From assembly GCA_003116995.1 (NCBI GenBank), contig BDSL01000157.1, positions 92,924 to 156,923 on the forward strand: 64,000 nt of DNA, given 5' to 3'. The position numbers and the translations under genes were made by a program. Positions 23,546 to 34,100 of this stretch are shown here, piece after piece; the first letter of the stretch is position 1, and the number at the start of each line of letters is the position of its first letter. Under the pieces are notes generated by a model. That model saw nothing but the letters and a program-made list of their open reading frames with translations. It had not been told where the DNA came from and did not search any database. This DNA comes from Yamagishiella unicocca (taxonomy: Eukaryota > Chlorophyta > Chlorophyceae > Chlamydomonadales > Volvocaceae).

Positions 23546-25112
23546 GGCACTTCACTAGTCTTTTTCACCGAGCGCTCACAACTAATGCGCGCTTAATAGA
23601 AGCAGGAACAACGAAAATACGCCTCCTTGACAATGTGCTAAGCCAGTGATGCAGAGACCCAGCTTGGTACATTGCCGTACCCGTGAATTGCTGCTGGGCG
23701 TTGGATTCAGATGGAACGGTCCGTGTGCACGCCCAATGGGGACTAGGTAAGGGTTACAGTTATGAAAATATTTCCCATCGGTGGGGGTGCTTCTAACGTT
23801 CACATTTTAACGAGTACCCTGGACTAGCGGGCCTACGGGGTCATGACAGCGCATGGGAGCATACGATCCCGCGACCCCAGGAAGCGCTGCTGAGGGGCGC
23901 GTTCACGAACCTTTGTCGCCCCGACCGGGCAGGGCGGGACATGCAGCAGGTGAGCGCTGCCAAGCAGGCGCATCCATCCAGGATGATCAGGCTGCATGGC
24001 ATTTGGGGGTTGGGGCGGAGGACGACTGGCGGGCCTCGAGGAAGGCGGCTGATCCGTGCTGGTGTTGCGGAGAACAACCTCCAAGAAATACTTGCATCTG
24101 ACGGTACCGGGGTCGAAGCCAGCAGGCCGTCAGGGCCCAAGCGACAGCGATAACCCTAGCAGTGTCCGCGGCGCCTGGAGGGGCATATGCAGGAGTCCTG
24201 CATGCCCTACGTCGCCTAAATTTCAGCCGAGGCAACTTGCCTCAGGCAAGGCAACATACACAACGGTTGTGTCACAACCACTTTGAACCTTTACACGATG
24301 ACATCAGACTGGAAGCTATGTTGATTGCAGTACATACTGGGTAGTGGCTTATTTAAAAGCGAGTCGCGCTTTGCAGTCGTCGCTGGTGGCGAACAGTTTC
24401 AGGTGCACTCAATGACGTTGAAAATCCACCAACGATGCGAGCAGGTAAAATGTATACCGGTGAAGTGCGACGCAAAACGGAAACCGCCATTGGGTTTGAC
24501 AAGAGGATAATCCACAGTGGGCAGCGCCAAAGCCCCTCCCTTATCCCCGAGATATGCATACACGGCGCAGTGCCTTCATGCCTTCCTATTACCCCAAGAT
24601 GCCGTATGCATGGACCCCCGCTTTCCGTACATCTATTTCGCCCTTTTCAAGCTTGCCGTTGTGGACTCCCGCGCACAGCCTTCGGTGGGGATACGGTATG
24701 CGACCGGTAGGTGCCAGCAGTTGCACCCTGGCCCTGCTCCAGCTGGCTCCGTCACAGCACAGACGCCCACACAATACCCTAAAGGCTCGCATGTTCCGTG
24801 AAAGCTTCCTCGTCGCCCAGCCTCCGTCCACCAGTAAAAAACCCACCGTTGACTTGGCAACACCAATGCACCTAGTAACTCGCCCAAAGCAGCTATCATG
24901 CATGCCTCGTCACGCTTAATGTAAGAGTCAGTCAGTCGCCCTCGTAACGTTCGATGTAACAGTCAGTCGACACTGCCGGCGCCCCGGTGCTAAATCCTAA
25001 CCTACCCGTGAACGCCTCCCCTCCACCCGCATGCCCTTCCTGACCTCCGGAAGCAAGTCCCGTGTCAGCTGCCAGTGGTCCCCGTGCTGCTGCCACCGCC
25101 AGCTGGCTACTG
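23546..25112. other. Spacer between NDUFB10 start and MUS81 stop
   Basis: Both neighbours are on the minus strand, so this holds the NDUFB10 promoter and the MUS81 3' UTR. TTACA at 24291-24295 (about 820 nt after the MUS81 stop) and one near 23754 could be 3' signals. Open frames on both strands lack motifs or splice chains; nothing else recognised. Confidence 0.45.
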
Positions 25113-28100
25113 CTATTGCTGCTGCTGGGCTGCCCCACCCGCCACCACCTGCTCCGGCGCCATGCCCTTGCTGAACAGCATCCGGTACACCCGCGTGCTG
25201 CCCTGGCCGCCGATCTCGCCAGCAAGCAGCTGCTCAGCCGCCGCGGAGGGGTCCGCTCCCGCGGCGGCGGCGCTCCTCATGGCCGCCTTGTAGCTCTCCC
25301 ACAGGAGGGCGGGTGTGGGGTACCGTGCCAGCACGCGGCTCGCCCTCTCCTCGCCCATTCCTGCATCAAAAGGAACGGGAGCCAGGGGGCGTCCGAAGGC
25401 AGCGGGGGTCGCTGGTTATACCTGACGTCGCTGCTGTTGGGGCCGTGAGGCCGATCACATGCAAGCCGCGCACGTGCCTTCGTGCTGGCAGGCCATCTGG
25501 TGGTGGCTGCCAAGCCAAGGGCCAAATCAAGGTATGCATCATTCCCCCAGACGCCTCAGCACCCAGTAGCCCCAGCTGCTTCGCGGCTGCGCAATCAGGA
25601 CCACACCCGCCCAGAGAGGTGCCGAGAAACGCATCCGCGCCTCCAGCGGGCGCCCCGTGCCCCAATCTTAGGCGAGGGTTCCGTACTTTTGTGGCGTGTG
25701 CGCTCCAGGGCTCGTGTCCCGCTTGTGTCCCCTTGCAACCCCACGTGCTCCCTTGCAACCCCACGTGCTCCCTTGCACCCCCACGTGTCCCCTGGTGGGC
25801 CCTGGTGCCCCCTTCCGGGTCCCGATGTCTACTTCAGGGGCGCACCCAGCAGCGCGCCAGCTCATACCGCACACCTGCGGGACGGCATCTTCCCTGGAGT
25901 CGTCCCGACCCATAACAGCCGCACGCCCCCGTCCCTCTCGCTCCTCGCGGTCAGTGTTCCCTAAGGCGGCGCGGCACCAGCCCCCCGGCTTCTCGCTGCG
26001 TTTGATAGACGACCACGACCGCGCCTTCCAATCCCCCGCCAACGTTACGGAGTATTCCAGCTCGCTTCCGAGCCGCACCGGCGGCGCGCTTAGGTTATTC
26101 AAGGCGGGCCCTCCGCCCGAGCGCTCCAGAATGCACTTCCCTATACTCATTTCACGGTGATTCTTTCTCCTCGGTTTACCATGTCGTACCAACCCCAACC
26201 GCCCGCCGGACGCCACCTCACCTTGCACTGCGCAGAGCATCAGCCCGAACATCGCCTGCACCTTCATGCTCTGCTTCAGGTTCTTCAGCCCCGCGTCCCA
26301 CGTCGGGTAGGACGGCAGCGGGTCGTCCCCAGCCGACCCTGCGTCGTCCCCGCCACCCCCGCCGTCGCTACGAGCAGCACCAGCGGGCGCCACCCTGCCC
26401 CGATACTGCCGCTCTATAGCCCGGGTCAGCATGCCCAGCTGCCTTGCGGTGTCGTCGCAGTCGGCGGTCCGCAGCACCGTGAAGCCCTCCAGCAGGGCCG
26501 ACTGGACGGCGGTGCGCAGTGTCTTCTCCTCGAGGCCTACGTGCGGATGGGGGTATGAGAGGAAGACCCGTGGGTCGGCGCGGGCTAGGAAACAGGGGCA
26601 GGGGTCCGGGCTTGGGAGCCGATGGCGAAGATGGAGACGTGGCGAGACGGGCCGGGCGGCGGCGGGGGGCCGGCGGGATGCGGGGCTGGGCGCGAGCGGC
26701 CATCAGGGAGCAGGTGCGGGACGTGGAGGAGTAAACGAGCGACCCGCGCTGTGCCGTTTGGGGGTGCTTCAAGCCGCGGGTCAGTGTGGTGCGGAGGGGC
26801 CAGCGGAGAGCTAGGGAGCCAGGGCGGCCTGGGCAACACCGGGGGGCTGGCGACATAAGACGATGAGGATGCATGCATGCAGCAACGCAGTTGCGCCAGC
26901 AACGAAGGGTGCGACAAACCGTAAACCACTCCCCTCCCCTTCCCCTCACGCCCTCTGCGACAAACCGTAAACCACTCCCCTCCCCTTCCCCTCACGCCCT
27001 CCCCTCCCCCCCGTTTCCTATGTCGTGTCACCGGGTCTTCTCGCCCCCCCTCCCCCTGCGCGCGTGTCCAGATGTCCGAAGGCTATGCACCCACTACACT
27101 TCCCAAGTCGATTTACCGGGCCTTTTCTCGCCCCCCCCCCCACCCTGGATGTGCGGCTGCCCGATGGGCTCCTCCAGCAGGTAGTACAGCCGCCGCAGCC
27201 CGCAGCGCTTGAGGCGGTACTTCTGCTGCGCGTAGCGGCCGTCGCGCACGGAGCCCAGCAGGTCCTCGACCCGCTTGCGCTCCAGAACCGCGTCCAGCAG
27301 AAACCTGCGGCCGGGGGGTTACAAGTAAAGAACCGGCCGGGGGGGGGGGACAAGCAGGGAGGGGCGCGGCAGGCGGGGGGTTCAAGTCAGGGGTGCAATG
27401 GCTGGGTTGTCGGGGGAGATGGTGTGTGTGTGGGGGGGGGAAGCAAGCAGGTAGCGAGAGTGGGGGCATCGCGGCCGGTATGCGAGGCGGGAGCAGAGGG
27501 GGCGGCAGCTGGGCGGCAGCTGGGCGGCAGGCTGGCGGGGAGAGGTGGCCGGCCGCGCGGCAAGGATGGGCGCACGCAATAGCGGCGGATCAGGTTGCGG
27601 AATGAGCGCGGGGGGCATTTGACGAGACGGGTAACGGAAGAGGCCTGGTTGGTAGGTAAGAGGGCTCACGTTACACCGGAAACGGGCGCGGCATGGCCTT
27701 CCTCCGACGGCCCTGCCCTGCCCTCACCGCTGCCATCCATCCACCCACCCACCACTGGTCCTTCCAAACGTGTGTGCGCCAGACATTCCCTAATCGGTGT
27801 TACGCTTCAGTGCCGACCCACGGGTCCCCCCTCACACCCACCACTGGTCCTTCGCGCTCTGGCTCAGCGGCGCCCCCCTCCTGGCTGCCACCCACACGAA
27901 GTCCCCCACGCTCAGCGACACGCCCGCCACCAGCCGCACGCCCTGCGCCTTGGCGTGCCGCCGCACCGCCTCCACCAGCGCGGGCGGCTCCCGGTTGTCC
28001 ACCAGCAGCACCACCTGCAGGAAGGGGCAGGACGGGGGGTTGTAAGAGACAGGAGGGGGGGGCCAGGAGGGGGATGTTACAGAAAAGAGCCGGTAGCTGG

Positions 28101-31100
28101 TAGCTCGACATGGGGTAGCTGGTGCATAGCCTTCGGCAGGAGAGGGGGGAGGTAAAGACCCGGTTACACGAGGGGCGGGGGGAAGGTGGATAGCGGCGTA
28201 GCAGCGGCGTGCCAACAGCGGCGTATTCGGCGATCCTGCACACCGCCACCCCATAGGCAGCAACGCCCCCGGTTCTTAGCAACGCAGGTAATGAATGGCT
28301 GTTGCCGTACTTACGTCGTACACATCCTCAAATCTTTGCCCTGCCCCCAACGGCGGCAGCCTGACCGGCAGCGCGCGGTGGTTGGCGGTTACCTCGGACA
28401 CCCTCGGCAGCAGCCATTCATAGGTGCATAGCCTGGAGGGAGGTGGTGCCCGGGAGGGGGAGGGGAGACCCGGTTACACGACATAGGAGGCCGAGGAAGG
28501 TTACAGAAAAGGACCGGTAACTCGACATGGGAAGTGTAGCTGGTGTATAGTCTTCGGACACCTGGACGCGCGCCGGGGTGGGGTGGGGTGGCGGGGGGAA
28601 AGAGGAAACCCGTTGGGAGGGTTTCGAGGAAGACCCGTGGACGCGAGAAACACCGTAAGGAGGTGGGGAGAGGGCCCGTAAGGGGGGGTTACAATAATAG
28701 ACCCGATAACGCGACTGGGGAAATCACGGGGGAGCGGTCACGGGGGAGGCAGCGGCTGGGAGGGAGGTGGAACCAGCAATGTCATCATCCCGGTTACAAC
28801 CCTCACTTGCCGCGTACGTGGATTGTTGCGTACCCGCAGCTGCACGGTACAGACCACAACAACCGTCGGCAACCGCCACACGCGGAGCCCCCACTCACGT
28901 CTTTTCGTCGCCTGCGTCTGAGGCCTCCCCCTCCAAGAACTGGCTGCCGCTGCCGGCGCCCTGCAAGCTGCCCATCGCGGTCAGCTGCTGGGACCCCGTG
29001 CCGTACAGCTGTTGAGATCCCGTGCCGTACAGCTGTTGAGATCCCGTGCCGTTCAGCTGCTGCGATGGCGCTTCTGAGGGTAGCTGGGAGCCGTGCAGCT
29101 GCTGGCTGCCGGGACCGGGACCCCCGAAGGCTAGGTCCTGCGAGGCACGGACGAAGGGACCGCCCGCAGGATGGGAGCCACACCCACCGCCAGGACCACC
29201 GCCAGGGCCGGACCCCGCTCGCGCCAATGTCAATGCCGTTGCGCCAGCGTCAGCAGCCGCGGCACCTTCGGCTCCGGAACCAACTGCCTTTGAGTCCTTG
29301 GCTCCCCGAGGGTGCGCACGCGGAGCGACCCCTGCGCCCCCAGCGACTGCGGCAGCGGCAGCCAAGGGACAGGCCATCGGCGGCAGCCCTAGGGGGACAG
29401 CAGCCGCCTGGGCACCCGCCTTGGCGCCCGGCTTCTCCCCCCGGCAGCCCGCGCCAGCCGCAGCGCCGTTCGCGGCTGCCGTGACTGCCCTGAGCACCTC
29501 GCGGCCCCCCTGAGAGTGCCGAGGCGGTAGCTGCGGTTGTAGCTGCGGCTGTAGCTGCGGTTGTGACTGCAGCTCGGGCCCTGCCGCCTCGTCCTCGATG
29601 GAGCTGGTGGACGCGGCGGGGCTCACCGCGCCGTCGTCCAGGCGGTCCATAGCGGAGGAGAAGTCGCCCCTTTCGCGGCGTAGGGCCTGGGGGAAGAGGA
29701 AGGGTGACGGGGCCGGGGGATTACAGAAAAGAACCGGTTACTCGACATGGGAAGCGTAGCTGGTGCATAGGGGGTCCGGGGGAGGGGGACAGTGGTTTGG
29801 GTTTGGAGGGGGGGTTGCTTCGGATGCGGCGTGTCTACAGCGGTGGGGTGCAGCGGTGGGGTGCAGCGGTGGGGTGCAGCGGTGGGGTGCAGCGGTGGGG
29901 TGCAGCGGTGGGGTGCAGCGGTGGGGTGCAGCGGTGGGGTGCAGCGGTGGGGTGCAGCAGTGGACAGCCCGAACAGCGAAGGAGGGAAGATAAAACCCGA
30001 TTACGCAACATAGGAGATGGAGGACAGGAGCCGTGAGAGGGGGGACAGACGTGCGAGGCATGGCTGCCGTACACACGTACACACGGCCTCTGCCGCCCAG
30101 CAAGCCACCATTCCGAATCAGGCAAGATAGGATCCTTCATCGCCCCTCATCGGCCCTCATCAGCCCTCATCGGCGCGGAGAATTGCATCCACTTGTGTGG
30201 TACCGTAGTGGGACCCCGACAGACCAGGCGCCCAAGCGATGACTGCTAAGCACGGCCTGCAACCAAGTCAGCGCCGTAGCGACGCCCCCCTCACCCTCAA
30301 CGCCTGGCGTCCTTGCCGGCCCCCCCGCCGGCCCATGTTACACTGCCCATGTCGTGTGCAACCGTGTCATTACCCCGCCCTCCCCGGGTCTTCCTCGAGC
30401 CCTCCCCGGCCCCCCCGCCCCGCCTCGTCCCGCGCACCTACGCCCCTTAGATGGCTGGCGGTCGCTTCTCACTCCCACGTCGGTCCGCGGGGCTCCTCGG
30501 CCCCACCCCATCTGGTATTTTCCGGCTTCCTCACGTCGTCCGCAACATTATGGTCCGTATTCGGGCGGGTCGGGACCTTGCCGCGCTGTCCGCTCTCCCA
30601 TCGCTCGCCGCCTCCCCCATTTCTCCAGCTAGCGCCCAAAACCAACCGGTTTCGCTTAACGTTTCCTTGCGTCGCGCGGGGGCCTCGCTTCCTTTCGTCC
30701 AGCCGCCGCCGATTTAGCTTAGCCGCCGAAGGTCGACATACGACCTCCGTCTTTCGTATCCTCACCCAGTTCTCCAGCATACATCTCGAAACGTCTTTTC
30801 TAAACGGTTTCGTTTCCGCATCCACGGGTCTTCCTCGAAATCCCCCACGTCGGTCCGCGGGGCTCCTCGGCCCCCCCCCCGGCCCCGCCACCACCTCCAC
30901 CGTCCTCGGTTTGTCGGCTGCGGATTCGCGGAGTCTCTTATAACACACACACCTCGGGCGCACCCACCTTGCGCGCGAGCCGCCGGTCGAAGCCCATTGC
31001 CACCATGTGGTCCACATCCGCGTCGCTGAGCACCACCCGCGCCCGCTTGGGAGCAGCTGCTGCTGCTACTGCTGGTACAGCTGTAGCTGCTGCTACAGCT

Positions 31101-34100
31101 CCCGCGGCCACTGTCCCCCGGGCCTGATCCTGGCCCAACACGGCAGTCGCCGTGAACCGCTCCGGCTGCTGTCGCAGCTGCGGTAGCTGGGGCTGGGGCT
31201 GCAGCCGCTGGGAGCAGTTCGGGGCGGCGGCATCCGGGTCCCGCAGCAGGAACGCAAACGACGTGTCCAATCCGGGTCCGCTGCTGGGGGCGCTGCCGGG
31301 TCCTCCTGCCTGCCCCGGGTCGCCGTCCTCGTCGCTGCTGTCCAACAACTCCACAACAACCACCCCCCTGTCCCTCGCTCCTCTCAGGTCCTGGGCCCCA
31401 CCGCCATCACCACCCCCTGCCGCGACCGCCGCAGCGGCTGACCGCGCCGCCGGCGCGGCAGCGGCGGCCGGCGCCGCCGGCCGTGACGGCGGCAGCCGCC
31501 CGGAGGCTCCGCCATCGGCGGCCATCGCGGCAGCGAGGCCCCCCCGAGCCGCGCCAGCGGCGGTGCGTACACCGCTGTCGTACGCCAGCCCGGCGCTGTT
31601 GAAGATGTCCCCCATGTTGGCTCCGGGGCGGGCGAAACCCGCCAGTGGTGCAGCAGTGCCCGAACACGCCCTCCCCAGCGGGTCGCCTAGGGCGCCCTGG
31701 CTGCCCTGCAGGCCCTGGCTTCCAATAAGGCCCTGCAGGCCCTGGCTTCCAATAAGGCCCTGCAGGCCCTGGCTTCCAATAAGGCCCTGGCCGCTCCAGA
31801 CGCCTTGGCCGCTCCCCAAGTCCACTTCGTCGCTGCTGAGGGCGCTCGCACCGCTGGTTCGCCTTCGATGTGAGGGGCCGCGGGCAGGGCCAGCAGCAGC
31901 AGCAGCCGCAGCAACAGCCGTCGCAGCAGCCGCAGGGCCAGCAGCAGGGCCAGCTCCGGCGGCCGACCCCAGGGCCGCAGCCGCGCCCCCCCGCTCCTGC
32001 CTAGGCGGCGGCTCGAAGCCCCTGTAGGCTCGTCCTGGGGGCCGCAATGGGGGGTCAGGGTGGGGGTGGGGGTGAGAGCGCCCGTATGCGCACTGTGCTA
32101 GCTGCCGCTGTAGGAGTGGCTGAGAGGGAGTGTCCGGGGTTTGCGAAAAGGGGAGGAGGCAGGGCATGCCGGTACCGTTGCAAGCAGTCGGGACTCTGGC
32201 GGCGGCACATGGAGGCCGAGTGCCCCTGACCCAGATCCTGGAGATCAAATCCCCTACCCGACCCTCTGGCCCTGATCAAATCCCCTACCCGACCCCTGAC
32301 CCTGATCAAATCCCCTACCCGACCCCCTGACCCCGATCAAATCCCCGACCCGACCCCTGACCCTGATCAAATCCCCTACCCAACCCCTGACCCTGATCAA
32401 ATCCCCTACCCGACCCCCTGACCCCGATCAAATCCCCTACCCGACCCCCTGATCCTGATCAAATCCCCTACCCGAACCCCTGACCCCGATCAAATCCCCT
32501 ACCCGACCCCCTGACCCAGATCAAATCCCCTACCCGACCCCTGCCGCACCGCACCCCTGCACGCCGCCCTGCCCCCGCTGCGCCTTTGCCCCAGCCCGCG
32601 GCCGCCTTGTGGGGCCTTATCATCATCCGCCACCGCCACAACGTCCCTCGAAGCTGGACTTCCCTGGGCACGTTACCGCCCCCCCACCCCGTGCTCTCCA
32701 GCATGCATCTCGAAACGTCTGTTCTAAACGCTTTTCCTTCGTACAACGGTTTTCCTTGCAACCCCCCGCCCTATACCCCGGGCGGTAAGGGGGGAGAAAG
32801 TACCACATACACGCCCCCACCCCCGCCGCTGCCGCACCTCTCGTCGCGCACGCCGGCGTGCCGTTGGGGTACGGCATCAGCAGCGGCTCCACCTCCTCCA
32901 CCTCGCAGTAGCGCCGGATTTCATCGTCCACCTGCTCCTCGGTGACACCCGGCAGGGGGGCCACCTCCTGGTACCTGTGGCGCAGCAGCGGCAGCATCAG
33001 TGGCAGCATCAGCATCAGCAGCAGACCGCAGACTGAGTGGGCCTCGCCGCAACAGCCGTCCTCACCCGTGCTGCCACAACAGACAACTCTGTAACCCACG
33101 GCTCGGTGGGCTGCGGAGCTGTCTCCAAGGCCGCGGCCATAACGCAGTTCGTTGGTGCGGCCGGCATAACCATGACACCCGGGCCACCATCCTGACTTTC
33201 CTCGCCAACCCCAGCCCAAACGGCTTTTCCTTCGTACACGGGTGTTCCTTGCAACCCCGCAGCGGGCGGACGGACGCACGGCCAGGAGCGAGTTGACGTG
33301 AGGTCGAGGAAAGGAGCGAGTTGACGTGAGGTCGCCTGCAGCGGCCCACCGCGCCCTCACCGCGGCCGCCGCGGTCCCGGCCCCGCCCCCCCCCGTTTCC
33401 CCAGCTACTACTGCTACATTGGTTCCCCGGCTTCAGCCTCGCCCCACCTGACCGCGGACTTGTACAGCCGAGCCGCCAGCGCCCAGCCCAGGTTGGTCAG
33501 CGTGTACTCCTTGCCGCGGGCGCCTTTGGCCTTGGTGCGCTCGCTGGCCATGGGGGGGTCGCGGGTGATGAGCCCCTGAGAGGGCAGGGCAGGGCAGGGT
33601 AGGGTAGGGTAGGGTAGGGTAGGGTAGGGCAGGGCAGGGCAGGGCAGGGCAGGGCAGGGCAGGGCAGGGCAGGGCAGGGCAGGGCAGGGCAGGGCAGGGC
33701 AGGGCAGGGCAGGGCAGGGCAGGGCAGGCAGCCAGTGGCGGGGTGTGAATCGGGCGAGCGCACGGAAGGGTGCCGGGAGGCCCAATTGAGGTTCAGAGAG
33801 GGGGGCCCCAATGGTACAGGTGCGGGGGTAGGAGCGGCTGGGCAGGCGGTGCAGCTGTTCCGTGTAGTGGCGCACTGCCGAGTGCGTGTTAGGTGTGGAG
33901 GGGGAAGGGTGTCGGTGGTGAGCGGATATTTCGCGTACGACGAAAAACCCGGCGACCCTCTCCCCTCCCAACACCCACCACAGGGACTGAGCCTCCAAGC
34001 GCCTCACCAGGCCTCTCCACCATCGCACCCCTGCCAAGCGACACCGAAATCTCACCCCCCACCATCCCCACACACTAATCGACCGCCACCTCCTATACAA

